A DNA stretch of 64,000 nt from Saprospiraceae bacterium (GTDB taxonomy: Bacteria > Bacteroidota > Bacteroidia > Chitinophagales > Saprospiraceae). The notes below the pieces were generated by a model that did no database searches, had not been told where the DNA came from, and saw nothing but the letters and a program-made list of their open reading frames with translations. Shown piece after piece: positions 45,501 through 53,887 of this stretch. The first letter of the stretch is position 1; each line of letters starts with the position of its first letter. The stretch covers positions 62,001 to 126,000 of the forward strand of contig JALHQW010000015.1 of NCBI GenBank assembly GCA_022841745.1, read 5' to 3'. A program made the position numbers and the translations under genes.

Positions 45501-47390
45501 AGCTGGAGTGTTTATACTCGGATTTAGCTGGAGTATAATTTGGCCAAGGATGCCTTGATTGCAGTCAATGTGTGAAACAAATCCGGCAATATCGTTTAAC
45601 CCAAACTCGCACTGCACCTCCACCTGCCCCGTTCCAGTATTACCACAAGCATCCGTCACGGTAACGGTGTATAGGCCGGGAGGAAGGTTTGGTACATTTG
45701 CCTCAGTACCTACATTATCAACACCGGCAGTGCTCCATTGAAAACTAAAATCGGGAATACCTCCCGTAGGCTGTACTTCTACCCCTCCATTGCTGTTGTC
45801 ATACGTGGAATTGGTGGCCTGCAAGGTCATCTCAATGGTCGGAAACTCAAATATCGCACAGGCCTTTGCCACACAACCGCCATTGGTGATGGTCACGCAA
45901 TTCTCGACGCCATAGCTTAGGAAGTTTTGACTTTCTGTTGCACCATTTGACCAGGTGTACTGATTTCCTGGGTTAACCGGGTCAATGTCAACATGGACGC
46001 CATAACAAGTAAAAGCCATATCCCCGGGAATGCTTATGGGTAAGACAGGAATAATATTGGCGAAAAAATTGCAGATATCAAATTCAAATGGGATGTTGCC
46101 AAAATTGCAGGATGGTGAGGTTATGAACAACAAATATTCACCCGAACCCGCATTTATAATATTTTGGTCATGCGTGGTGCTGTCATTGGGCCATGTCCAT
46201 GTATATGCCAAATCATAGTTTTCAGCGCCGGGTATGGTTATCACGATGCCGCCACCAGTGCCAGGCCCGGTTTGGGCAATGATTTCTGCTTGTATGTTTT
46301 CCGAAATAATTTGCCCCAATCCTGAGCAACTCATCATCGTATAAGACTGGACTAGGCTGCACCCGCCATTTGCATAGCTAATGGTAACTGTATAAGTCCC
46401 AACTGTCAAATTCGAGATATCTTGTGTGGTAGCCCCATTGCTCCATTGGTAAACAAAAGGGCCTACACCGCCCGTCAAGGTCAAATCAATGGCGCCCAAT
46501 GCCGAATTGATATTGCCAGCGGGGGTTATTACGGCATCCAAGCCGGGGAGTTGGCCATCTTCCACCACCAAGTCGCAGGATTGTGCCGTACAGCCCCCCG
46601 CCAAGGACGTGACCTCCAAGCAATAGGTGCCACTTGCCAAGGTTTGGGCATTGAACTGGCCTGTGTTGTTGTTGTCCACTTGGATGACCACCCCAGTAGC
46701 TGAATTCGTTAGCACGAATTGATAAGGAGGCAGGGACTGGCCCACTGGAACTTGCACCTGTATCGAGCCAGCATTTGGCGCACCGCAACTACTGTTAACG
46801 GCAACCTCTAAGTTGGAGAAATCGAAATCACAGGCTGGTACGCCCACGACCAAAGGAAACGTGCAGCCACTTTGGCCAAAGACCATTACGGTATAATCAC
46901 CGGGGGTGTCCAATTCATAATTATTCTGGTTCTCGCCTACAACGTCGGTGCCATTGGGTGCCAACCAAAGGAAGGAATATGGCGCATCATCCCCCGTCAC
47001 GGAAATCTCTGCGCCACCGAGGCCGCCCGGGCAAATACAATAGGTTTGGACAGGGGTTACAACCGTATTGGCACATAGTGTAATTTCGGTTGTCAGCTCC
47101 ACCTCGCAACCGAACCTATTGGTCACAATAACGGTGTAGGTGCCCGGTAGCACCAAATTAAACAGGTCTTCGTCGAATGCCTGGAATACATCGCCTGTGA
47201 TAGGGTCCACAGGGCCGACCCACCTGAAAGTGAATGGCCCTGCCGTGGCCATGCCCTGGTCTGGCTCCGCTGTCACCTCTATAGAGCCAAAGCCGCCGGG
47301 GCAGATGCATTGGGTGGAGGTGATTTCGATGGTGGCCTTGGCTTGCAATGTGACTAAGGAAAGAATCAGGAGTATGGTGTTTTTTTTCAT
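42567..47390 (-). CDS. Giant T9SS-secreted SprB-repeat adhesin with type A sorting tail
   Basis: 1607 residues from the ATG at 47390 (signal peptide MKKNTILLILSLVTLQAKA); an in-frame ATG at 47420 adds 10 residues. More than ten SprB-like Ig repeats of about 75-90 residues carry the recurring pattern G..PF.Y.WSNGATT.....L..GTY.VTVTDA.GC, with paired cysteines. A cysteine-rich region (about 1270-1500) contains acidic CNTETEYEYDFCVVPPQNEE. The final about 80 residues (LDAFPNPFKDEINFNI to the terminal RVVKM) are a Por_Secre_tail type A T9SS signal. Likely cell-surface adhesin. The segment about 43000-43900 is A+T-richer than the rest. Confidence 0.9.
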   Translation of the reverse strand: MKKNTILLILSLVTLQAKATIEITSTQCICPGGFGSIEVTAEPDQGMATAGPFTFRWVGPVDPITGDVFQAFDEDLFNLVLPGTYTVIVTNRFGCEVELTTEITLCANTVVTPVQTYCICPGGLGGAEISVTGDDAPYSFLWLAPNGTDVVGENQNNYELDTPGDYTVMVFGQSGCTFPLVVGVPACDFDFSNLEVAVNSSCGAPNAGSIQVQVPVGQSLPPYQFVLTNSATGVVIQVDNNNTGQFNAQTLASGTYCLEVTSLAGGCTAQSCDLVVEDGQLPGLDAVITPAGNINSALGAIDLTLTGGVGPFVYQWSNGATTQDISNLTVGTYTVTISYANGGCSLVQSYTMMSCSGLGQIISENIQAEIIAQTGPGTGGGIVITIPGAENYDLAYTWTWPNDSTTHDQNIINAGSGEYLLFITSPSCNFGNIPFEFDICNFFANIIPVLPISIPGDMAFTCYGVHVDIDPVNPGNQYTWSNGATESQNFLSYGVENCVTITNGGCVAKACAIFEFPTIEMTLQATNSTYDNSNGGVEVQPTGGIPDFSFQWSTAGVDNVGTEANVPNLPPGLYTVTVTDACGNTGTGQVEVQCEFGLNDIAGFVSHIDCNQGILGQIILQLNPSINTPAFLWSNGSITKDIHNLTPGIYQVTVTDAETGCYSSNWLDWFEVDKINNINYVDNYVQYDCFNGTTISTSVLSGGFQPFEYQWSGIPTNPTIATSQTVIAVSPGTYRVTVTDAIGCKGFESTFVGTTQPPFQMTIDLEPELACGTAGQLATASLSAGANGTFIWYRWLNGNWVSGGCWPSNQCNLSPGYWKVEGVANFCLATQYLYAGNPSTLLSLNARVRQPCDPKIADGLIQLNVTGGAPPYTYNWSNGATTSHLSNLGNGTFAVTVTDARGCTKKGNYQILSKPIAISFVDIQKPCFESNGGQIRATFTGGYAPFIIKWSNNRNTLLNSNLTAGNYCVTITDVNGCSSSKCFYLEPSFAQLIDLKELKRPSTTTSNDGKIDIEVISPPGQLQYLWSNSANTQDLLGIPAGTYTVTVTSQACQTTRSFNLPPCSAGGSSPIIVSIASTENNSSTTASDGEIYTNVSGGAGFFYYKWSGPDGFNAYTGNISGLKAGKYCVTVSDGCNTPKSTCAWIGYCKNNVAEVIPGYKCVELGSTVNITIKSRNHSGDLTYSFSPDNFFSPPTPGSPPGAVWSHADNINGPNTVTVTITDEAGCTASSSIEIQVPIQDITDWTYDDFDFADPNDYAAFLHFSHILENTPAYQGHTAQPFIVGCEYQRLCVNQGYVGNPGNTNLACLSTLDYVSYGTCDCSMPYEIHIDCADNVPRGTPFISGFTYGNNAILASTFQSGCTQYCMYISPNENFYVFIFKNPVTPCGDAPPPNTEEECNTETEYEYDFCVVPPQNEEDFCQLVVTCEFDPCDVFYRFRVYLYQTENQGMSVEQAIKIDEFSPGFFDLYANGCLNNNSGGDENCDCEELAELFGTCPQCFTDNPDDELKLLSFNNGTILDSPLKLDAFPNPFKDEINFNIISKSEFAEAELQIYNPQGILMWKKTGLGIQVGENQFSWKLDNGVPPGLYHAVFIDDVGKKITTRVVKM

Positions 47391-47454
47391 GGCTAATTTT
47401 ATTATTGGTGGAGTAATCATAAATTGAGACTTTGACCTTGAATGGTAAATTCTT

Positions 47455-48501
47455 TCAAGTCAATTGTTCTTCAAAAATATGCAGAGTGTTTTTGCTGTCC
47501 AGTACAAATAATTTGTTTTCAAAAATAATGGGGACAGGGGACTTAATGACCCGACCCTCTTCAAAATCAAATTCATGTAGCCAGGTTATTTTTTTTTCAA
47601 TGATGTCGAATGCTCCAATTTTGGGTGTTCTTCTTGTTTTCATTCTATCACCTCCCAAAAAATTCGAACTAAAAAATAATTTGTTTCCAATTTTATTAAT
47701 TTGGCTAGTCACCAAGATTTCAACTTGTAGCGACTTGAATTCAGCTGTGAAATCATACTCAACGATTTCTTTTTTCTTCAAATCAAACTCCCAATAGACC
47801 TTGTACCCAAGCCCTATTATTTTATGCAATTCCTTGACAACTATGGATTGCCTGAGTGCTGGATTGTATTTGAACAGAATTGTTTCATTTCCATCAATAA
47901 TATTAAACGCTATCATTTCATCGTTCACACCTGTCACATACACCTGTTCATCATCATGTCCGACAATACTGTTTATTAGTATTTGCTTTCCCAATGTGTC
48001 CAATACGGGTTTTTCCCATATCAATTCTCCTTTTTTTGAATAGCAGTAAATTATAGATCCTGTTTCAAAATTGCACTCTTCCAAGATTAATAAATCATCT
48101 AAAAATAAGTTGTATCTAACTGTACTTATAGAGACCCACATCATTTCAAGATTATCCATATTCATTAATCCATATTTTTTTCCATCATCACCATCTAACC
48201 TAAACAGGCCAAAATGTTTGTCTTCACTGATCTTCAAAATCAAGAAATCACGCATCTTCGCTAGTCTTTCATTGATATTAACTAAAAGGCCACCACCAGT
48301 TGCTATATTGCAATATATGCTTTCCTTTAGAACGAAAAAAATAGTGGTGTGGATGCTGCCAGCAAAATCTAGCACTCCTGCTTCGGTTTTAATTTTTTTC
48401 AATAGCGGATTGTTGGCATCATTACTTAGCCAAATCAATCTATTTTCAAAAAAGTCAAAACTATAAACATTCTCAATTGCTTTTGAATATGTGTAATTCA
48501 T
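47455..48501 (-). CDS. Cytosolic beta-propeller protein, candidate immunity partner
   Basis: 348 residues with no signal peptide or membrane helix. Repeated short strands with aromatic/hydrophobic alternation (LIWLSNDANN, IIYCYSKKGELIWEKPVL, QVYVTGVNDEMIAFNI, YKVYWEFDLKKKEIVEYDF, IGAFDIIEKKITWLHEF, NKLFVLDSKNTLHIF) give a PQQ/WD40-like propeller of about 6-7 blades. Its ATG overlaps the stop of the upstream exported protein as TAATG, implying coupling. A cytosolic propeller coupled to an exported protein with a nuclease-like tail fits an immunity protein. No named family is recognised. Strongly A+T-rich. Confidence 0.6.
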   Translation of the reverse strand: MNYTYSKAIENVYSFDFFENRLIWLSNDANNPLLKKIKTEAGVLDFAGSIHTTIFFVLKESIYCNIATGGGLLVNINERLAKMRDFLILKISEDKHFGLFRLDGDDGKKYGLMNMDNLEMMWVSISTVRYNLFLDDLLILEECNFETGSIIYCYSKKGELIWEKPVLDTLGKQILINSIVGHDDEQVYVTGVNDEMIAFNIIDGNETILFKYNPALRQSIVVKELHKIIGLGYKVYWEFDLKKKEIVEYDFTAEFKSLQVEILVTSQINKIGNKLFFSSNFLGGDRMKTRRTPKIGAFDIIEKKITWLHEFDFEEGRVIKSPVPIIFENKLFVLDSKNTLHIFEEQLT

Positions 48502-51500
48502 TATTCAACTTTAATAAAAGAGTACAAAAGGTTTGATGAAGATGGATTATTTGCTAAATTAATTAAGTCGTTTAACACTACTATCCCTAAATTATCTTTC
48601 AGACCTTGACCCATTGAGTCAAACATTTGTTGAGCAAAAGTTTGATTTAGAAACAGTGTCTTAAACTTAGTTTTAATGTACTCAACCGCTTCATCTGTAG
48701 AATTAAAGTTTGGATACGTAGCGTTAGGGTCTGATTTGACAAGTTTCATCTTGTCAAAACTATAATCCAGTTTAGCAAAATCATCTAAATCAGAAATCTG
48801 TAAGTATGCCAAAAACTGGTTTTTGAAGCCACTATTACTAGGTAAATTATCAATAGTGGTTTGTTTCCAGCTTTTCAATTCAATATACTTTCCAGTTATG
48901 AAAATATCGCCAACATTGTTAATTGCACAATCTCCTTCAACCAATTCGGATATTGGAAACTCAAAACTATTTACATTGGCCGGATTTTTATCCTTCATGT
49001 ATCTTACAATATGTGCAATCGCATCAATCTGGTTTTGTTGGCCATTCTGCATCAGACTGATTAATGTACCCGCACCATCAAGATTACCCCAATTATGAAC
49101 AAAATTTTGAACGTTTTCAATATAAGTGCCTATCATTTGGAGATGGATATTTCCTGCATTTGCAGGAGTACATGTGGTGCATGGTGCCCAAGAATTCCTT
49201 ATTATGATATTCATTAGGACATTAATACCTTGATTGGCATTACCGTTGCCTAATAATTCTAAAACATCAGGGTCATTTAGAATATTATTGATTGCAACAA
49301 TTAATTCTTGATCCAATGTTCTACCAGTATTAGAAGATTCATACAAGTCATCCAATAACGACCATGCAAGTACCAAATCGGGAGAATCATTATACTGCTT
49401 TTTAATAGGGCCATTACCTAACTGCTCTAGCCAGTTCAACAACTTTTTTGCTTTAGCAGCTCCCCTTGCAGTGATATTGTATCTTTGTTCAATCCTTGCT
49501 AATAGTGGTATCCACTTATATTCAAAAAATACCTTGCCACTTGCCCCATTATAGGCCGTTACAATTTTCCCGGCTTCTTTGCCATTATTTCCTAACTTAA
49601 GGATATATCTGCCAGCTTTAATTTCTATGTCGAAAAATGGTACTGTACAAAGAAGGGACGCTACTCCATCCCAATAATTACCTTCAGCGATATACCAGAT
49701 GCCATTGATAGCATCAGCTGGCTCGCCCACAATGGGCACGAAACCTACAGCCTCAAGTTTTGTATGCCCTGGTGTTTCATAAATCGCCAATAGAATAAAT
49801 CCTAATAGATTGGCATCAAAACTTGGCGTTGCTGGAGGGTCGAATGGAACCCAAATTCCTGGACAATTTACAAAGCGCCAATATTGCAGTTCATTAGGGG
49901 CAGAATTGTAGTATGCTGCGAATATGTATGAGAAGCCATTCGGCTGGTTGGGGTCAGGAACCGAAAAGACCCATCCGTTTGTTCTTATTTCTGGGTCATA
50001 TTGGATGTTTAACGCATTTTCAGGGTCGTATTGAACGGAAAAGGGATTGTTGGAATTGAAAAATGGGATGTCTTCAAGGTTATCCAAAAAAACATGATAG
50101 GGTTTTGGGTCGGTTTTCTGGGTCAGTTGAATAAAATATTCATTAAACACTCCGGTTGCATATTCATTGATTGGAGTAGTGCCTGGGTATAAGTACTCAT
50201 GGTAGCTGATTGAATAAAACGATTTAAGTTCGTAGCTTCCTTGATTCGGTAATATTGTTGTAAACCCTGGAACGTAGAAACCAGTTCTTACCTCAACAGG
50301 GTTAGTTAATCCAGCTATGTCAAAATTATAGACATGATTTTTGTCAAAAATATTTTTATATCCACTGGCTGTTTTGTTGTCCCTATTGCCGTGCCCTGCA
50401 TATATGCCAGTATTGTCTGTAAACCCTGTAACAGCTTTACTGTCTATAACATCAGCAAATATACTTTTCAATGAAAATCTAACAATTGTTCCGCCAAGAA
50501 TCTTTATTGGCATTCCAGTTGGCGCAATGAAATATCCAGTATTTTCTGTCCAACATGGGTCTCCTACCTCTTCTGGCTCACTACCACTGAAAATATCCAT
50601 CAATTTATCCTCTAAGTGCGTCCTCATCAAGTGGAAGAAAGTCAAGTCTGCCAACTGCTTGTTCTTTGTGTCGTAGCTATAGGTGCTGGCTCCAGATTTG
50701 GCATTGGAATGCACCGTATAAACGAATTCCCGGTGGTCGCCATCAACTGGGCTGTTTGTATTATATACAGGAGACCTTCCAAGAACCAGCAAGTTACCGA
50801 ATTCATCTTGTGGTGTTGCCCGCCAAATATGCGCCCAATAGGCAAGCTCTTGGTTGTTGAAATCATTCTGGATACTATTGAACAAGTCTTGTGCAGCGCA
50901 AAAATCTTCATTCTTAGTCACCCACCCATGTCCAGAGAACTCAGGTGTTTCTGCAAGAAAAGACTCTATTTCATCCGCTACATTTATCTCCGGAGCACTG
51001 GCAACCATATCCACAAACAGTTCCGCATGGTTGTCAACCATTGTCAATTGCGCACGATTTGCGGATGGGGCATTTCCCTGGAAGGCTTCTTCGTTGTCAA
51101 TGGCTACGGGAAAACTCATAAAGCCCAATTGGTCGAACAATTCTTTTATCACATCAGGGTTTCCTATGTCTAGCACTTCTATCCTATCAATTCTGGAGCA
51201 CCCAAAATTATCGCTTACTGTAACATGAAAGACTCCCGGTTGGCTAACAAATATAACGCTCCCATTAGCGCCATTTGACCAGTTATAGTTCAGTGCAGCG
51301 TTATGATTGGTAATGGTTATCTTTACTGGTTTTGGGTTAGACGAACAAACAACAGGCTTTTCAGGATTAAATACGGTTTGGTCAATTTCATTTACATTTA
51401 CAGTATGTGTAGCAGTTGCTCTACAATTTTCCAAGTTCGTAATAGTGACAGTATATTCGGTTGTTTCATTTGGTGATACTGTTATAGTGGGTGTTTCATC

Positions 51501-51926
51501 TCCTGTGCTCCATTTATAAAAAATCTGTTGATTATCAGGTAAGGGAGTTGCAGCTATTGTTGCATTCTCCCCTTTGCATATCCCGTCAGGGCCATCAGTT
51601 GTGACACTAACACTTGAAACAGTCACAGTTACTTCATCAGCGCCTAAATAGTTGCCATTGCCGTCAGTAATATGCAGCGTATAGGTAGTAGTTTGAGTTG
51701 GTGCAGCCTTGGTAAGCGCTGACTGAGGCTCTTCAAGCCCATCTTCAGGAATCCACCTGTAACAGTAGTCGAGATTCGGGTCACAACCAATTGTTGTAAA
51801 AGCGCCTTGGCAAATGGATTTATCATTTCCTGCCGCAGTTTGTACATTAGTGCATGGTTGAGCAGCTGAGTTAAGATATGATAAGATGAAAAGGATAAAA
51901 AAAGATAGAAACTTAATTGAGTTCAT
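48501..51926 (-). CDS. Exported polymorphic-toxin-like protein with PD-(D/E)XK-like C-terminus
   Basis: 1141 residues. Signal peptide (about 1-22). Three PKD/Ig-like domains at about 24-105, 106-180 and 181-255 (YTLHITDGNGN, YTVTITNLENC, FHVTVSDNFGC). A long unassigned region follows (about 260-720). A pre-toxin-like hydrophobic segment lies at about 726-765 (GFVPIVGEPADAINGIWYI, then LLCTVPFFD). The last about 150 residues hold GDIFITGKYIELKSWK, where Asp1007 and Glu1016-x-Lys1018 fit a D-x(n)-E-x-K nuclease site. There is no T9SS tail, so the export route beyond Sec is unclear. The stop overlaps the start of the 348-residue partner. A+T-rich, likely acquired. Confidence 0.68.
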   Translation of the reverse strand: MNSIKFLSFFILFILSYLNSAAQPCTNVQTAAGNDKSICQGAFTTIGCDPNLDYCYRWIPEDGLEEPQSALTKAAPTQTTTYTLHITDGNGNYLGADEVTVTVSSVSVTTDGPDGICKGENATIAATPLPDNQQIFYKWSTGDETPTITVSPNETTEYTVTITNLENCRATATHTVNVNEIDQTVFNPEKPVVCSSNPKPVKITITNHNAALNYNWSNGANGSVIFVSQPGVFHVTVSDNFGCSRIDRIEVLDIGNPDVIKELFDQLGFMSFPVAIDNEEAFQGNAPSANRAQLTMVDNHAELFVDMVASAPEINVADEIESFLAETPEFSGHGWVTKNEDFCAAQDLFNSIQNDFNNQELAYWAHIWRATPQDEFGNLLVLGRSPVYNTNSPVDGDHREFVYTVHSNAKSGASTYSYDTKNKQLADLTFFHLMRTHLEDKLMDIFSGSEPEEVGDPCWTENTGYFIAPTGMPIKILGGTIVRFSLKSIFADVIDSKAVTGFTDNTGIYAGHGNRDNKTASGYKNIFDKNHVYNFDIAGLTNPVEVRTGFYVPGFTTILPNQGSYELKSFYSISYHEYLYPGTTPINEYATGVFNEYFIQLTQKTDPKPYHVFLDNLEDIPFFNSNNPFSVQYDPENALNIQYDPEIRTNGWVFSVPDPNQPNGFSYIFAAYYNSAPNELQYWRFVNCPGIWVPFDPPATPSFDANLLGFILLAIYETPGHTKLEAVGFVPIVGEPADAINGIWYIAEGNYWDGVASLLCTVPFFDIEIKAGRYILKLGNNGKEAGKIVTAYNGASGKVFFEYKWIPLLARIEQRYNITARGAAKAKKLLNWLEQLGNGPIKKQYNDSPDLVLAWSLLDDLYESSNTGRTLDQELIVAINNILNDPDVLELLGNGNANQGINVLMNIIIRNSWAPCTTCTPANAGNIHLQMIGTYIENVQNFVHNWGNLDGAGTLISLMQNGQQNQIDAIAHIVRYMKDKNPANVNSFEFPISELVEGDCAINNVGDIFITGKYIELKSWKQTTIDNLPSNSGFKNQFLAYLQISDLDDFAKLDYSFDKMKLVKSDPNATYPNFNSTDEAVEYIKTKFKTLFLNQTFAQQMFDSMGQGLKDNLGIVVLNDLINLANNPSSSNLLYSFIKVE

Positions 51927-53029
51927 AGTAATAAAGTTATAATGAAATGCAATAAAATATTAAAGCATGCAAGGTGCATACTTGAGAAGTCAGGCTATAC
52001 CTGAGCAACTTTCCATGTTTGGGAAGATGCTTAGTTTTGAAGAGGATTACAATTCAAGGAAAGTATGAAAATTAATGAAAAATCCTATCTCAAGCGGTAG
52101 GAAAACTTTAAGCCGAGGTCGAAATGAGTGTGTCATTTAATAGTTTTTTGTTAATTAAAGTGCAAGTTTACAAAGCAAGGCTTACACCTCCAAACTTTTC
52201 CTCAACTATTTTCTACCCAAAAACAAAAAAAAACGCAAAAACCGCTTCCAACCGACAAATCCGTATAAAAACATGGCTTCTCACAATAAAACGTAATAGC
52301 CCTGAGTGTCCATCCTCAGTTATTGTGTGCCACCGTACGTCAAAAAGGGGTCATTCATCCGTTGAGCAACATGATAGACCACGAGTTGTACTTGTTGCCA
52401 GTAAGGCCATGTCCAACATGGCCGCTGCCCTTCTCCTTTGGGAGTTCGTCGGCTGGAAACCAAGGCCAAGCACCCACCCGGCCATACCACTACCCATAAT
52501 CGCAACCTGTTTCAACCATTACACCCTAATCAATGGTACAATTGCGATAGTGGGTGTTCCATTGTAGGTAGTGTTCAAGGTAAATACCATTATTGCAATT
52601 TCCATAAAGGTTGCTTGTTAGATATTAACACCTAATTTACAATGGCTGCTATAGTTCCGCAATTGCAATCAATAGCAGCCATGGTTTTGTTGATTGTTAA
52701 TTAAGTAAAAACCATGGTTTTTATTCGGAATACCATTGTTTGTTTTTTGCTATTAGTATTGAATAGCCCAAAAAAGACTGTGAATCTAAAAATTTCAGGA
52801 TAAAATTTCAAATTGGCACAAGGCTTGTACAGTTTTTTTTGCAATTCTGACAATTATTAGCTGCACTATAAGCCACCAACTAATTCTACGATAACTTGAA
52901 TGGCCAAGCATGGCCTATTTATTTATTTCCAAATTAATTCATCATCCGCTTTCCGCTCATGGACTGCGCCTATCTTCCTTGCAATGGAAGGCCAGTCTAA
53001 GGGACTAAGCATTAATCACTACTTTTATT
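51927..53029. other. 1.1-kb A+T-rich intergenic region without a supported gene
   Basis: I find no convincing coding sequence here. ORFs on both strands around 52124-52567 have no signal peptide, domain or codon pattern of a real gene. The segment about 52320-52500 is G+C-richer than its surroundings and could be a decayed gene fragment, but I recognise no family. Short near-repeats such as CCATTGTAGGTAGTG/CCATTATTGCAA and several CAATTGCA-type words occur at 52540-52680. It borders the A+T-rich toxin locus and may be the scar of an insertion. Confidence 0.5.
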
Positions 53030-53665
53030 ATGAATTCTAAAAAAGCAACCGTCAGCCTTAAATTCAAATCAAGGCTGCAAGAAGACAAACTGCTTATCTT
53101 CTCCATCAACGTCCACACCCGGATAACGAATGACCCTACGTTTTCGTCTATTTCGGAAGAAGTCAAGAAAGCCCTTGGCGATGCCAATACGGCCTACGAA
53201 GAACTGTTGCAAAAAGCGGTGAAAGGCAGCGTCCTTGATACTGTAAAAAAGAACGATGGCAAGCAATTGGTCATTGACCTGCTCTATAAGGTAGCGCAAT
53301 CGGTGAACGTGATTGCCAATGGCGAGGAGTCTGTTATTTTGGCCGCAGGCTTTGAGGTGCGCAAGCAGGCGGCCCGCAGGGAGGCCGACCCGTCGCCCAT
53401 CACCGACTTGGTGGTGCAGCCCATGCTGGTAGCAGGAGAGGTGCATTGCAAATGGACAAAATCTGCCGATTCCAACAAAACTGCTTTTGAATGGACGGAG
53501 GACATGGAACCTCGTCAATGGCATAATGGCGAGTACAGCGACGGCGGTAAATTGCTGATTAAGGGATTGCCCTCGAAAAAGAATGTACTCATACGTGCCA
53601 GGGCATTGGGCAGCGGCAACCGCAAAAGCCCTTGGTCGGAGGCTATTCCTGTTTTTGTCTATTGA
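53030..53665 (+). CDS. FnIII-domain protein of unknown function
   Basis: 211 residues, no signal peptide. The N-terminal half (about 1-115) is helical (SEEVKKALGDANTAYEELLQ, LVIDLLYKVAQSVNVIANG). The C-terminal half (about 120-211) is a fibronectin-III-like beta domain: LVVQPMLVAGEVHCKWTKS, GLPSKKNVLIRARALGSG and SPWSEAIPVFVY, the typical W...R....G....WS pattern. Similar proteins are common singletons in Bacteroidota, sometimes in many paralogues. No catalytic motif. Followed by a strong terminator hairpin. Confidence 0.65.
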   Translation: MNSKKATVSLKFKSRLQEDKLLIFSINVHTRITNDPTFSSISEEVKKALGDANTAYEELLQKAVKGSVLDTVKKNDGKQLVIDLLYKVAQSVNVIANGEESVILAAGFEVRKQAARREADPSPITDLVVQPMLVAGEVHCKWTKSADSNKTAFEWTEDMEPRQWHNGEYSDGGKLLIKGLPSKKNVLIRARALGSGNRKSPWSEAIPVFVY

Positions 53666-53682
53666 GCAAAAGCCGTTGAATT

Positions 53683-53728
53683 CAACATGAGTCATCCTGG
53701 GTTTTCAGGATGGCTCATGTTGTTTTGG
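53683..53728 (+). terminator. Terminator after the FnIII gene
   Basis: CAACATGAGTCATCCTG and CAGGATGGCTCATGTTG pair (one bulge) around a GGTTTT loop, followed by TTTTGG. It lies 18 bases after the stop codon at 53665. Confidence 0.75.
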
Positions 53729-53780
53729 GACTAATGCCCAAAACTTGGCGGTGCGAGCTATAAGTATCGCATTAAATAAA

Positions 53781-53856
53781 AACGCAAAGGCGCAAGGTCG
53801 CAAAGCCGCAAGGAATTTAATCCCTTTGCGTCTTTGCGTCCTTGCGCCTTTGCGTT
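53781..53856. repeat. Palindromic CGCAAAGGCGCAAGG repeat element
   Basis: The left arm starts AACGCAAAGGCGCAAGG and the right arm ends CCTTGCGCCTTTGCGTT. Each arm is about 33 bases built from CGCAAAG/CGCAAGG hexamer-heptamer units, separated by about 10 A+T-rich bases. It lies between convergent genes and may act as a bidirectional terminator. This type of element is common between Bacteroidota genes. Confidence 0.85.
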
Positions 53857-53887
53857 GATGAAAGCAAAGCATTGGGATTCAACCTCC

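Noticed and set aside
52124..52567. 147-codon plus-strand ORF in the gene desert
   Set aside because: No domain, composition unlike neighbouring proteins, and no promoter or conserved start.
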